Origin: Idiomarina sp.
Lineage (GTDB): Bacteria > Pseudomonadota > Gammaproteobacteria > Enterobacterales > Alteromonadaceae
DNA: 64,000 nt
Reading direction: 5' to 3'
Assembly (NCBI GenBank): GCA_022565355.1
Contig: JAIUMU010000001.1
Span: 124,001 to 188,000 of the forward strand
Positions 1 to 8,382 of the stretch are shown in pieces (position 1 is the stretch's first letter; each line of letters begins with the position of its first letter). Position numbers and translations under genes: made by a program. Under the pieces are notes generated by a model, which made no database searches, had not been told where the DNA came from, and worked only from the letters and a program-made list of their open reading frames with translations.

Positions 1-185
1 CCAATATGTTGTCGATTCTGGCGTGTCCTTCCTGCAAAGGAAAATTAGTGTGGAATAACGATAAAACCGAGTTGGTATGCCGAGGTGAACAACTTGCTTA
101 TCCTGTGAGTAATGGCATACCCGCGTTGCTTGCAAGTGCAGCACGCGAGCTATCCGTTGCTGAATTGGAGCAGTTAAAATCATGA
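1..185 (+). CDS. Trm112 family protein (YcaR-like), 5' end outside the window
   Basis: The frame is open from the left edge. Its first visible Met codon is at 6, giving 59 residues to the TGA at 183-185. Residues after that Met read [10 protein letters not shown] and later SNGIPALL, the zinc-ribbon-derived pattern of the small Trm112/YcaR family, whose members are about 60 residues long. E. coli YcaR begins with a few residues before the CPxC motif, so the true start probably lies just upstream of the window. The second Cys pair is reduced to one Cys (VCRGE), as in other bacterial homologues. The stop overlaps the kdsB start (ATGA), the same neighbour order as ycaR-kdsB in E. coli. Its role in bacteria is poorly defined; Trm112 proteins can act as methyltransferase partners. 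Confidence 0.85.
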   Translation, partial: NMLSILACPSCKGKLVWNNDKTELVCRGEQLAYPVSNGIPALLASAARELSVAELEQLKS

Positions 186-934
186 GCTTCACGGTAGTGA
201 TTCCCGCACGTTTTAATTCTAGCCGTTTACCTGGTAAACCGCTGGCCGATATTCACGGTAAACCAATGATTCAGCACGTGTATGAACGCGCGTTGAAAAG
301 TGGGGCTGCGGAAGTAATTGTGGCTACCGACGATGATCGCGTAATGGCGGTAATTAAGGAGTTTGGTGGGCGGGTAATGCGTACCTCACCGGATCATCAA
401 TCAGGCACTGAGCGGCTGGCGGAAGTGGTAGACCGTTTAGCTTTATCAGAAGATCAAGTAGTGGTGAATGTACAGGGCGATGAACCGTTCATTCCACCGG
501 AAATTATTTGCCAGGTTGCCGAGAACTTGGCGAGCCAGCGTATTGCACCCATGGCTACGTTAGCGGTGCCATTAAAAGATTCAAGCGAACTGTTTAACCC
601 GAATGTGGTGAAGGTTGTAACCGATGCGCGCAATTATGCGCTTTATTTCAGCCGCGCCGCGATTCCATGGGATCGAGAGCGTTTTAGCGCGAATCGCGAT
701 GAAGTGGATTTGCTGGGCGGTTTATATCGCCGGCACATTGGCATTTATGCTTATCGTGCAGGCTTTATTGAGCGTTATGCGGAATGGGAAGCTAGCCCAT
801 TGGAGCAGTTGGAATCGTTAGAACAGTTGCGGGTGCTTTGGTATGGCGAACGTATTCATGTTGCGGAAGCTTTATTTGATCCACCTGCAGGAATTGATAC
901 CCCGGAAGATTTAGAGCGTGCTCGCGGCAAGTAA
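182..934 (+). CDS. kdsB: 3-deoxy-manno-octulosonate cytidylyltransferase (CMP-KDO synthetase)
   Basis: Activates KDO with CTP to CMP-KDO, the sugar donor for the inner core of lipopolysaccharide; cytoplasmic. At 250 residues it matches the usual length of about 248. The N-terminus carries the nucleotidyltransferase signature [15 protein letters not shown] (residues 7-21). [11 protein letters not shown] (near residue 95) is the CTP/metal-binding region, and HIGIYAYR (near 187) is also typical of KdsB. The ATG overlaps the stop of the preceding Trm112-like gene, indicating translational coupling. The gene ends inside a small GC hairpin facing the convergent DUF1289 gene. Confidence 0.97.
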   Translation: MSFTVVIPARFNSSRLPGKPLADIHGKPMIQHVYERALKSGAAEVIVATDDDRVMAVIKEFGGRVMRTSPDHQSGTERLAEVVDRLALSEDQVVVNVQGDEPFIPPEIICQVAENLASQRIAPMATLAVPLKDSSELFNPNVVKVVTDARNYALYFSRAAIPWDRERFSANRDEVDLLGGLYRRHIGIYAYRAGFIERYAEWEASPLEQLESLEQLRVLWYGERIHVAEALFDPPAGIDTPEDLERARGK

Positions 935-943
935 TTTGCCGCG
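923..943. terminator. hairpin between convergent kdsB and the DUF1289 gene
   Basis: A perfect 8-bp stem (CGCGGCAA at 923-930, TTGCCGCG at 936-943) with a 5-nt loop spans the kdsB stop codon. No clear T-tract follows on either strand, so it may be only a weak or factor-assisted terminator, or a 3'-end stabilising hairpin. Confidence 0.35.
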
Positions 944-950
944 CCTCTAA

Positions 951-1208
951 TTACAGCAAATCTAATTGTTGCTGGGCTTGTTCTTTCTGCTCTTGTTCGG
1001 CTTGCTGGCGTAAAAATGCTTCGCGGCGTTTTTGCCGGCCAGCAAGCAACCGCAAAATTTCTGCTCGCTCGCTTTCTGGCTTTAAGTGCCATTGATAGCG
1101 TTCATCCCGCGAGCGCAAACATCCGCGGCAATAGCCTCTAGGCCCTGATTCGCATATACCAACGCAGGGGTTGGGTAAATCGAACATTTCCAGTTGATTC
1201 ACTGCCAT
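951..1208 (-). CDS. DUF1289 domain protein (small Cys-rich protein)
   Basis: 85 residues. The N-terminal half has NPCVGICESGPRGYCRGC with four Cys, the fingerprint of DUF1289 (YdhL-like) proteins, which are thought to bind a metal or Fe-S centre. The C-terminal half is charged and Gln/Glu-rich, probably a helix. The ATG directly follows the stop codon of the upstream AraC-type regulator with no gap, so the two are likely co-transcribed. Function is unknown; the family assignment rests on the Cys pattern and size. Confidence 0.8.
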   Translation of the reverse strand: MAVNQLEMFDLPNPCVGICESGPRGYCRGCLRSRDERYQWHLKPESERAEILRLLAGRQKRREAFLRQQAEQEQKEQAQQQLDLL

Positions 1209-2129
1209 TTAGCTTTCCTGCCTTTGCTGCTCACGCTCAACGCGTTCTCGAAAGTGTTGTGGTGAGGTGCCGGTTATCTTCTTAAATAACCGCGAAAAAT
1301 AATACGGATCATCAAACCCAAAGGCCAGTGCTACTTGCCGCACGCTGGCGTTGGTTTCATTCAGCATACGCTGTGCAGCGGCGATTTTCATTTCATTGAA
1401 GTAACGCAGCGGCGGTACACCCGTAAGTTCTCTGAATTTCTTACTGAAATAATACCGCGATAACCCGGAAAATTCTGCAAAATCATTCAGCTGTAAGGCA
1501 CGATGGCTATTATCGCGCATGAAACGATCGAGCGCGGTAAGGTTAAACAGGCTGTCGGCTTCTGCGGGTTCTTTTACTAATAATGGAATTTGGCTTAACA
1601 GTTTACGCAGAATAGCAGTGGCGTACATAGCCCGTTCAAACGTGAGCCGCTGGTGCTGCAGGTTCAGTAAATCGGTAACATCAGGAAGTAACGATTGCCA
1701 ACGTTTTAAGGTAATCACTGGCGGCTGCTCTGGGGCACCTCGTAAGCCAATATAATCCATGAATTCTTGTGTTTGGCTGCCGGCGAAGTGCGCCCAGTAA
1801 ATACTCCACGGGTTTTCTGGATCGCTATGATAGCTGTGCGCTATATCTTGGCGCAAAAAAAGCATTTGTCCGGCGTGAATTACGCCCTGATGCTGTTCAG
1901 TGCGATAAAAGCCGCGCCCAGCATGGCAAAAAATAAGCAGATGATCAGTGTGCACACTTCTGCGTACGCGGTGATCGCGCGCCTCTAAATAGTGCCCATA
2001 CGATACTGGATATAGCCCGGAGCTCAGCGGATTGCTGGCCAGTTGCTGGCTAATCGCATGGGGCAACAGTAATCGCGAGCTACCTGCGGGTAGCGGCCAA
2101 TCGGAAGGTTGGCTCATGAAAGTGTACAC
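1209..2129 (-). CDS. AraC/XylS-type transcriptional regulator (MmsR-like)
   Basis: 306 residues. An N-terminal cupin-like sensor region (about 20-170, HAGRGFYRTEQHQGVIHAG) is followed by two helix-turn-helix motifs at the C-terminus: LNDFAEFSGLSRYYFSKKF, then VRQVALAFGFDDPYYFSRLFKK. It is divergent from mmsA. In Pseudomonas the mmsAB valine-catabolic genes are controlled by the divergent AraC-type activator MmsR of nearly the same length, so a role in regulating the adjacent cluster is a good inference. The start is uncertain: the GTG at 2129 or the in-frame ATG at 2117 (MSQPSDW); neither has a strong Shine-Dalgarno. Confidence 0.85.
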   Translation of the reverse strand: MYTFMSQPSDWPLPAGSSRLLLPHAISQQLASNPLSSGLYPVSYGHYLEARDHRVRRSVHTDHLLIFCHAGRGFYRTEQHQGVIHAGQMLFLRQDIAHSYHSDPENPWSIYWAHFAGSQTQEFMDYIGLRGAPEQPPVITLKRWQSLLPDVTDLLNLQHQRLTFERAMYATAILRKLLSQIPLLVKEPAEADSLFNLTALDRFMRDNSHRALQLNDFAEFSGLSRYYFSKKFRELTGVPPLRYFNEMKIAAAQRMLNETNASVRQVALAFGFDDPYYFSRLFKKITGTSPQHFRERVEREQQRQES

Positions 2130-2227
2130 TCATCGTAAAAAACAATATTATCCATTATAGCGGCAATTTTATCGATTCTAAAGTGCAGCCTTTTTTGCTC
2201 TAATGCCAGCAACAAAAAATTTACCAA

Positions 2228-2268
2228 ATTGGCGCATGTTGTATTGCCCTAAATTGATGAGCGCCAAT
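2228..2268. promoter_or_regulatory. inverted repeat upstream of mmsA, possible operator
   Basis: In the divergent region between the AraC-type gene and mmsA, ATTGGCGC (2228-2235) and GCGCCAAT (2261-2268) form a perfect 8-bp inverted repeat with 25 bp between the arms. This could be a regulator site or an mRNA hairpin ahead of mmsA. No binding motif is established from the sequence alone. Confidence 0.35.
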
Positions 2269-2310
2269 ACCAATGCAATCGACCATAAGATTTATCTAAT
2301 CGAGGAAGTT

Positions 2311-3810
2311 ATGAGCGCAACGAAAAAAGTAAAACTTTATATCGGCGGTGAGTTTGTAGAATCTACAACTACCCAATATATTCCGGTAACGAACCCGGCT
2401 ACTCAAGAAGTAATTGCGGAAGCGCCTTGTGCTACTCCTGAAGAAGTGGCCCGTGCCATTGCGAGCGCCAAAGAAGCCTTTAAAACCTGGCGTGAAGTGC
2501 CAGTATCTGAGCGTGCGCGAGTAATGATGCGCTACCAAGCGTTGCTAAAAGAGCATCATGATGAAATCGCGAAAATCTTGGCACTAGAAACAGGTAAAAC
2601 CTTTGAAGATGCTAAGGGCGATGTTTGGCGCGGTATTGAAGTAGTTGAGCAAGCAGCGAACATTCCATCGTTAATGATGGGTGAAACGGCTGAGAACGTG
2701 GCGCGCGGTATTGATACCTATAGCTACGTGCAGCCGTTAGGCGTATGCGCAGGTATTACCCCATTCAATTTCCCAGCAATGATTCCATTATGGATGTTCC
2801 CAATGGCAATCGCCTGCGGTAACACCTTTATTTTAAAACCATCTGAGCAAGATCCGCTTACGCCAACGCGTTTAGTTGAGCTGTTTGAAGAAGCGGGTGC
2901 ACCGAAGGGTGTATTGCAAATGATTCACGGTGGTAAAGAGCAAGTAGATATTTTACTGCGTGATCCAGATGTGAAGGCGCTTTCGTTTGTAGGTTCAGTA
3001 CCTGTAGCGGAATATATCTATCGCACGGGTACCGAAAACCTGAAGCGTGTGCAAGCGTTTGCGGGCGCGAAGAACCACAGCGTAATTATGCCAGATTCGA
3101 ACAAACAAACCGTAATCAACAACTTGGTAGGTGCCTCTGTAGGTGCTGCAGGCCAGCGTTGTATGGCGATATCAGTAGCTGTATTTGTGGGTAAATCGAA
3201 AGAGTGGATTCCAGAGCTTGCTGAACAACTTGCCAAAGTTAAACCAGGCGCGTGGGATGATAAAGATGCGGCTTATGGCCCATTAATTAGCCCACAAGCG
3301 AAGCAACGCGTAGTAACTATGATTGAGCAAGGCAAAAAAGAAGGTGCCGAGTGCTTAGTAGATGGTACGAACTGTGAAGTTGCTGGTTTCCCTGATGGCA
3401 ATTGGGTAGGCCCAACGTTCTTCAGCAAAGTAACTGCGGATATGAGCATTTACCAGCAAGAAATTTTTGGCCCGGTACTCTGTGCTGTTGAAGTAGAAAC
3501 CTTGGAAGAAGCGATTGCATTAGTAAACGCCAATCCATTCGGTAACGGCACCTCAATCTTTACCGCCAATGGTGCAGCTGCTCGGAAATACCAACATGAA
3601 GTGGAAGTAGGGCAAGTAGGAATTAACATTCCAATTCCAGTACCACTGCCATTTTTCTCATTCACCGGTTGGAAAAATTCGTTCTTCGGTGATTTGCACG
3701 CTTACGGTAAGCAAGCCATTCGTTTCTACAGTGAAACGAAAACCATTACCGCGCGTTGGCCGGAAAGCGAAATTGATAATGGCCCGAACATGACCATTAA
3801 ATTGCAGTAA
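2311..3810 (+). CDS. mmsA: methylmalonate-semialdehyde dehydrogenase (CoA-acylating)
   Basis: Oxidises methylmalonate semialdehyde to propionyl-CoA at the end of valine breakdown. The ATG at 2311 follows a GAGG Shine-Dalgarno at suitable spacing and gives 499 residues, the usual family length. The frame stays open upstream, but those residues match nothing in the family. The aldehyde dehydrogenase fold is evident from [14 protein letters not shown] (near 150) and [13 protein letters not shown]. The catalytic Cys284 sits in GQRCMAIS, the CoA-dependent subfamily form, and EIFGPVL lies near 390. First gene of the mms cluster; acyl-CoA dehydrogenase follows after 17 nt. Confidence 0.95.
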   Translation: MSATKKVKLYIGGEFVESTTTQYIPVTNPATQEVIAEAPCATPEEVARAIASAKEAFKTWREVPVSERARVMMRYQALLKEHHDEIAKILALETGKTFEDAKGDVWRGIEVVEQAANIPSLMMGETAENVARGIDTYSYVQPLGVCAGITPFNFPAMIPLWMFPMAIACGNTFILKPSEQDPLTPTRLVELFEEAGAPKGVLQMIHGGKEQVDILLRDPDVKALSFVGSVPVAEYIYRTGTENLKRVQAFAGAKNHSVIMPDSNKQTVINNLVGASVGAAGQRCMAISVAVFVGKSKEWIPELAEQLAKVKPGAWDDKDAAYGPLISPQAKQRVVTMIEQGKKEGAECLVDGTNCEVAGFPDGNWVGPTFFSKVTADMSIYQQEIFGPVLCAVEVETLEEAIALVNANPFGNGTSIFTANGAAARKYQHEVEVGQVGINIPIPVPLPFFSFTGWKNSFFGDLHAYGKQAIRFYSETKTITARWPESEIDNGPNMTIKLQ

Positions 3811-3827
3811 TAGCCCGGAGATTCATT

Positions 3828-4985
3828 GTGAATTTTAATTTAACTGATGATCAACAAGCCTTCGTAGATACGGCGCGGGCGTTTGCTGAAAAAGAAATGG
3901 CACCGCATGCTGCGCGTTGGGATGCTGAGCATTACTTCCCGATCGAAGTGTTCCGTAAAGCGGGCGAAATGGGCTTTATGGGCATGTATACGCCAGAAAG
4001 CGCCGGTGGCTTTGGTATGTCTCGGCTAGATTCCGCGCTCATTTTTGAGCAGTTAGCCATGGGCTGTACTGCAACAACTGCCATGATGACCATTCATAAC
4101 ATGGTGAGCTGGATGATTGGCTCGTTCGCAAAGCCAGAAGTGGCCGAGCAGTTCTGTAGTGAGCTGGTTACGGGTGAAAAACTGGGCTCTTATTGCTTAA
4201 CCGAACCAGGTTCTGGCTCTGATGCAGCAAATTTGCGTACTAGTGCGAAGAAAGACGGTGATGAATATGTGCTGAATGGCTCGAAAATGTTCATCTCGGG
4301 CGCCGGTGCTACCGATGTATTGGTAGTAATGGCGCGCACTGGTGGCGAGGGTGCGAAAGGTATTTCGGCATTTGTGGTACCAGCGGATGCAGCGGGCATT
4401 CATTATGGTAAAGCAGAAGAGAAAATGGGTTGGAATGCACAACCTACTCGCCTGGTTACTTTTGAAGATGTGCGTATTCCAGCAGATTACCTATTAGGTG
4501 AAGAAGGCGAAGGCTTTAAGTTTGCCATGATGGGCCTTGATGGCGGCCGGATTAATATTGCGGTGTGCTCGGTAGGTACAGCACAGGCAGCATTGAACAC
4601 GGCGCGTGATTATATGCACGAGCGGAGCCAATTTGGTAAGCCCTTAGCGGCCTTCCAAGCGATGCAATTTAAACTTGCAGACATGGCTACTGAATTAGTA
4701 GCCGCGCGGCAGATGGTGCGTTTGGCAGCGTTTAAAGTAGATGAAAACGATGCGGATAAAACAACCTACTGTGCGATGGCGAAACGTTTTGCTACCGATA
4801 TTGGCTTTCAAGTGTGTAATGAAGCACTGCAAATTCACGGTGGTTACGGCTATATCAAAGAGTATCCGTTGGAGCGTTATGTGCGTGATGTTCGGGTTCA
4901 CCAAATTTTGGAAGGAACCAACGAAATCATGCGGCTAATTATCGCCCGCCGTATTCTTGCAGATGGCTCTGCGGAGCTGCTGTAA
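3828..4985 (+). CDS. acyl-CoA dehydrogenase, probable isobutyryl-CoA dehydrogenase
   Basis: FAD enzyme of 385 residues starting at GTG 3828 behind a CCGGAG Shine-Dalgarno. Recognisable segments are YCLTEPGSGSDAANLRT (flavin/substrate contact, near 125), FISGAGATDVLVVMARTG, the RSQFGKPLAAFQAMQFKLADM helix and HGGYGYIKEYPLERYVRDVR. The catalytic base is expected to be Glu362 in QILEGTNEIMR. Its place between mmsA and a 3-hydroxyisobutyryl-CoA hydrolase points to isobutyryl-CoA as substrate, which is inference; short/branched-chain activity is the alternative. A T-tract hairpin follows, so downstream expression may be attenuated. Confidence 0.92.
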   Translation: MNFNLTDDQQAFVDTARAFAEKEMAPHAARWDAEHYFPIEVFRKAGEMGFMGMYTPESAGGFGMSRLDSALIFEQLAMGCTATTAMMTIHNMVSWMIGSFAKPEVAEQFCSELVTGEKLGSYCLTEPGSGSDAANLRTSAKKDGDEYVLNGSKMFISGAGATDVLVVMARTGGEGAKGISAFVVPADAAGIHYGKAEEKMGWNAQPTRLVTFEDVRIPADYLLGEEGEGFKFAMMGLDGGRINIAVCSVGTAQAALNTARDYMHERSQFGKPLAAFQAMQFKLADMATELVAARQMVRLAAFKVDENDADKTTYCAMAKRFATDIGFQVCNEALQIHGGYGYIKEYPLERYVRDVRVHQILEGTNEIMRLIIARRILADGSAELL

Positions 4986-4992
4986 TTAAATC

Positions 4993-5028
4993 GGTGTCAG
5001 TGAGCGAAACCTCTGGCACCTTTTTTTT
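4993..5028 (+). terminator. intrinsic terminator inside the valine-degradation cluster
   Basis: GGTGTCAG pairs with CTGGCACC (one G·U pair) and is followed by eight T residues at 5021-5028. It lies 8 nt after the acyl-CoA dehydrogenase stop and upstream of the hydrolase gene. It should reduce read-through into the distal genes rather than end the cluster. Confidence 0.6.
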
Positions 5029-5058
5029 CTTCATTTTTCACCCAACAGGAGGTTGATC

Positions 5059-6198
5059 TTGGATACGCAAGAAACCCAAAACGATGCGGTGTTATTCTCT
5101 GAGGTAGCAACAGTTTCAGGCCATAAAATTGGTATCGCCTGCCTCAACTCTGAGCGTTCATTAAACGCCTTAAGCCTAGATATGATTCATTTGCTGCAGC
5201 CGCAGCTGTTGGCTTGGCAAGATGATCCTGAAATAGCCTGCGTATGGTTAGAAGGTGCCGGCGAAAAAGCATTTTGCGCGGGTGGCGATATCGTAGCGAT
5301 GTACCACGCAATGAAAGAGCTACCGAACACGCCTGCAACCGAAGTTGTGGATTTTTTCACGGCAGAGTATCGCTTAGATTATTTGATTCAAACCTACGCA
5401 AAACCACTGCTGGTATGGGGTGATGGCTTTGTGATGGGCGGCGGCATGGGCCTTATGAATGGGGCCAGCCACCGGGTGGTTACAGAACGTTCCCGTTTAG
5501 CGATGCCGGAAATTAGCATTGGCTTGTATCCAGATGTAGGCGCCACATATTTCCTTGGTCAGTTGCCCGACAACATGGGTTTATTCGTGGGTTTAACAGC
5601 TGCGCATGTGAATGCTGCAGATGCGTTATATCTTGGTATGGCAGATTTTGCGATTCCGAGCGAGAAGCGTGATAACACCCTGCAGGCATTAAAGAATGCC
5701 AGTTGGACCGCAGATACTGAACTCAACCACGCCACTTTAAGTGATACGCTACAACAACGTATTTTTGCAGATGGTGAGTTAGGTGCGGGCTATCTTTACG
5801 AGAACCGCGAGTTGATTAGTAAGCTGATGGCTGGCGATAACGTAGTGGATGTGTGTGCCCAATTCTTAGCCCATGAAACGGACGATTCCGTGCTGCAACG
5901 AGCGCAGAAAACGTTGGCCAATGGCTGCCCATTAACGGCGCACATTGTGTGGCAACAACTCCAATATGGCGGTAGTTTAACGCTGGCAGAAGCGTTTCGT
6001 TTAGAGCTTACGCTTTCAGTGAATTGTTCAATTACGGGCGATTTTGTGGAAGGCATACGGGCTTTATTGATTGATAAAGATCGGAATCCACAATGGAGCC
6101 ATGCTGGCATTGCTGAGGTAAGTGCTGAAGATGTAGATGCACTATTCATAGCGCCATGGGGCGAACAACCTCATCCGCTGGCAGATCTTGGTGAATAA
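5059..6198 (+). CDS. enoyl-CoA hydratase/isomerase family, probable 3-hydroxyisobutyryl-CoA hydrolase
   Basis: 379 residues of the crotonase fold; the length and C-terminal extension are those of 3-hydroxyisobutyryl-CoA hydrolases rather than the shorter hydratases (about 260). The oxyanion-hole segments are GEKAFCAGGDIVAMY (near 70) and GFVMGGGMGLMNGASHRVV (near 120); PEISIGLYPDVGATYFL is also characteristic. I chose the TTG at 5059 because an AGGAGG Shine-Dalgarno (5047-5052) stands 6 nt before it. The in-frame TTG at 5053 would abut that site. No ordinary enoyl-CoA hydratase gene is present in this cluster, so the valine pathway would need one from elsewhere or dual activity here. Confidence 0.88.
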   Translation: MDTQETQNDAVLFSEVATVSGHKIGIACLNSERSLNALSLDMIHLLQPQLLAWQDDPEIACVWLEGAGEKAFCAGGDIVAMYHAMKELPNTPATEVVDFFTAEYRLDYLIQTYAKPLLVWGDGFVMGGGMGLMNGASHRVVTERSRLAMPEISIGLYPDVGATYFLGQLPDNMGLFVGLTAAHVNAADALYLGMADFAIPSEKRDNTLQALKNASWTADTELNHATLSDTLQQRIFADGELGAGYLYENRELISKLMAGDNVVDVCAQFLAHETDDSVLQRAQKTLANGCPLTAHIVWQQLQYGGSLTLAEAFRLELTLSVNCSITGDFVEGIRALLIDKDRNPQWSHAGIAEVSAEDVDALFIAPWGEQPHPLADLGE

Positions 6199-6206
6199 CA
6201 ATAAAT

Positions 6207-6237
6207 ACCGTGGGCAGGTGTTAACCGCCCATACGGT
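6207..6237 (+). other. intercistronic hairpin before mmsB
   Basis: ACCGT and GGGC on the left pair with GCCC and ACGGT on the right across a short internal bulge. Only a short AT-rich stretch follows, so it is more likely an mRNA processing or stability hairpin than an efficient terminator. Confidence 0.35.
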
Positions 6238-6261
6238 TTAATAACAATGAGGAGCAAAACG

Positions 6262-7146
6262 ATGGCTCGCGTAGGATTTATTGGCTTAGGTAATATGGGT
6301 GGCCCAATGGCCCTCAATTTGGTGAAAGCTGGCCATGATGTGCAAGTTTTTGATTTATCCCCAACTGCATTAGAAACGCTAGCACAGGCGGGCGCAACGG
6401 TTGCAGCAAGCGCGGCTGATGCCGTGGCTAACGTTGATTTTGTCGTGTCTATGCTACCTGCCGACAAACATGTGATTGGCTTGTACTTGGGTGAGCAGGG
6501 GATTGTTGATGCCATCCCTAAATCTGCTTTAGTAATCGATTCCAGTACTATTTCTGCAGAAGCAGCGCGGGAATTAGCCGCTGGTATTACTGCGCAAGGC
6601 CGTCGTTTTATTGATGCACCAGTATCTGGTGGTGTGGGCGGTGCAAAAGCCGGCACGTTAACCTTTATTTGTGGTGGCGAAGCGGCAGATATAGAAGAAG
6701 CTCGCACAGTTCTTGAGCACATGGGTAAAAACGTATTTAAAGCAGGCGCACATGGTGCGGGTCAGGTTGCAAAAATCTGTAACAATATGCTGCTGGCGGT
6801 ATTAATGGCGGGTACTTCAGAGGCATTGCAGTTGGGTAGAGCGCATGGCCTTGATGCTAAAGTACTAAGCGATATTATGTTGCAAAGTTCTGGCCGTAAT
6901 TGGACACTTGAAGTATATAACCCATGCCCGGGCGTGCTTGAAGGTGTGCCTTCAAGCAATGATTACAACGGCGGCTTCTTGGTAGATCTGATGCTGAAAG
7001 ATTTAGGTTTGGCGCAAAGTACTGCGGCTACTTCGGCTTCAGCAACGCCAATGGGTGATATGGCGGCGAAGCTTTTTGCTGAACACAGTGAGGCAGGCTT
7101 CGGTAGTAAAGATTTCTCAAGCATTTTTCGTAAGTTTGAAAAGTAA
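6262..7146 (+). CDS. mmsB: 3-hydroxyisobutyrate dehydrogenase
   Basis: Oxidises 3-hydroxyisobutyrate to methylmalonate semialdehyde with NAD+, feeding MmsA. 294 residues from the ATG at 6262. An upstream in-frame ATG at 6247 would place the Shine-Dalgarno-like GAGGAGC inside the coding sequence, so the later start is preferred. The N-terminus shows the Rossmann motif GFIGLGNMGGPMA. DAPVSGGVGGAKAGTL (near 122) is the substrate loop, and GAGQVAKICNN places the catalytic Lys at 171, where the family has it. Confidence 0.95.
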   Translation: MARVGFIGLGNMGGPMALNLVKAGHDVQVFDLSPTALETLAQAGATVAASAADAVANVDFVVSMLPADKHVIGLYLGEQGIVDAIPKSALVIDSSTISAEAARELAAGITAQGRRFIDAPVSGGVGGAKAGTLTFICGGEAADIEEARTVLEHMGKNVFKAGAHGAGQVAKICNNMLLAVLMAGTSEALQLGRAHGLDAKVLSDIMLQSSGRNWTLEVYNPCPGVLEGVPSSNDYNGGFLVDLMLKDLGLAQSTAATSASATPMGDMAAKLFAEHSEAGFGSKDFSSIFRKFEK

Positions 7147-7160
7147 GGATATAAGCACTA

Positions 7161-7925
7161 ATGCAAATCAATGAATCAGTGATTGTAGTAACCGGCGGCG
7201 CGCAAGGTTTAGGCCGCTCAATGGCGGAAGATTTCGCCAAGGGTGGGGCTAAGCTTGCACTAATCGATATGAACGATGAAATGCTGCAAGAAGCGGCAGC
7301 TGCATGTTCTGCTGCCGGTGCCGCAGAGGTACAAACCTACAATGTGAATGTTACCAATGAAGCGGCGGTTGAAGAAGCGTTCGCGGCGATTGATAGCCAC
7401 TTTGGTGGTTTAGATGTGCTGATCAATAACGCGGGCATTTTGCGTGATGGCATGTTGATTAAGTGCAAAGATGGCGAAATCACCCATAAAATGCCGCTCC
7501 AGCAATGGCAATCGGTAATTGACGTGAACCTTACGGGCACGTTCTTGTGTGGCCGAGAAGCTTCAGCCGTGATGGCGAAGCGGGCTCGCAAAGGGGTGAT
7601 TATTAATATCTCGAGTGTTGCTCGAGCGGGTAATATTGGCCAAACCAATTATGCGGCAACGAAAGCGGGTGTAGTGGCAATGACGGTTACTTGGGCGCGT
7701 GAATTGGGGCGCTTTGGTATTCGTTGTGCAGCGATTGCTCCGGGCTTTATTGAAACGCCAATGACTGCGCAAATGAAGCCGGAAGCGGTGGATCGTGCGT
7801 TGGCGATGGTGCCATTACGCCGTTGGGGCCAACCTGCTGAGATTGCGCACTCTGCGCGCTATATCATCGAAAACGACTTCTTCAGCGGTCGCGTAATCGA
7901 AATCGACGGCGGCGTGCGCTTATAA
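7161..7925 (+). CDS. short-chain dehydrogenase/reductase, last gene of the valine cluster
   Basis: 254 residues, classical SDR. Visible features are TGGAQGLGRS (cofactor glycine motif), NNAGILRDGM, the catalytic pair Tyr164 and Lys168 in NYAATKAG preceded by the INISSVARAG serine strand, and PGFIETPM. IDMND after beta-2 suggests NAD(H). The family contains 3-hydroxyacyl-CoA dehydrogenases of the HSD10/FabG type. Adjacency to mmsB suggests a role in short or branched 3-hydroxyacyl-CoA metabolism, but the substrate cannot be read from the sequence. Confidence 0.88.
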   Translation: MQINESVIVVTGGAQGLGRSMAEDFAKGGAKLALIDMNDEMLQEAAAACSAAGAAEVQTYNVNVTNEAAVEEAFAAIDSHFGGLDVLINNAGILRDGMLIKCKDGEITHKMPLQQWQSVIDVNLTGTFLCGREASAVMAKRARKGVIINISSVARAGNIGQTNYAATKAGVVAMTVTWARELGRFGIRCAAIAPGFIETPMTAQMKPEAVDRALAMVPLRRWGQPAEIAHSARYIIENDFFSGRVIEIDGGVRL

Positions 7926-7929
7926 CAAA

Positions 7930-8213
7930 CGAAGTTATGCGAATGAAGCTTCCGCGTGATGGGTCGGGGCAAAGTCGAACCGCTCGAGCACATCCGTGTG
8001 GCGCTATGGCCGCGCCATCCATGGCGCGGACATTTCGATTTTGCCCCGACCCATCACACTCTCGCTTCTTTCGCGTTAACTTCGACAGTTACAGCGCCGC
8101 ACATTTCCACACTCACTCTGCAGCGTTTATACGCCGCGCATTTCAAAAACGCGGACACTTCCATTTTCTCCCGGCCCATCACACTCTCTCTTCTTTCGCG
8201 TTACCTTCGATAG
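7930..8213. repeat. non-coding inverted and direct repeat element
   Basis: Directly after the SDR gene. A left arm (7930-7979) is complementary to a right arm (8034-8084) over about 50 nt with few mismatches; the best part is GATGGGTCGGGGCAAA on the left against TTTTGCCCCGACCCATC on the right. The loop holds a second perfect palindrome, CCGCGCCAT (8010-8018) with ATGGCGCGG (8021-8029). The right arm recurs as a direct copy: 8028-8088 and 8153-8213 agree at 53 of 61 positions by eye. No transposase, no T-tract and no convincing ORF. Candidates are a REP/BIME-like unit, a decayed MITE, or a structured 3' UTR. Confidence 0.75.
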
Positions 8214-8382
8214 ATTCGGCTTAACGCTCTGGTACATCCTTGGCTTGGGCATTTCTAAACGGGCAGTGAGCCCAATGCTTGCGGGTAGTTTGGTGCCTGG
8301 TTGGTAGCGGCTTATGGTGCTTGCGTTGTGCTTAGGGGATACGCATACTATGGGTAATTATTTGGCTTTTAGGATCTAAACC
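8214..8382. other. intergenic stretch before mscS with no recognised feature
   Basis: The bases between the repeat element and the MscS-like gene hold no gene or clear promoter that I can recognise. A promoter for the mscS-DUF1415-lipoprotein group would be expected here. Confidence 0.5.

Noticed and set aside
6171-6722. Minus-strand ORF of 183 codons opposite mmsB
   Set aside because: Low-complexity Ala/Thr/Ser shadow of a well-supported gene with catalytic residues on the plus strand.
7937-8224. Two overlapping plus-strand ORFs of 95 and 85 codons in the repeat element
   Set aside because: Both read through the inverted and direct repeat in different frames, have no Shine-Dalgarno, and their similar peptide segments are only the DNA repeat translated.
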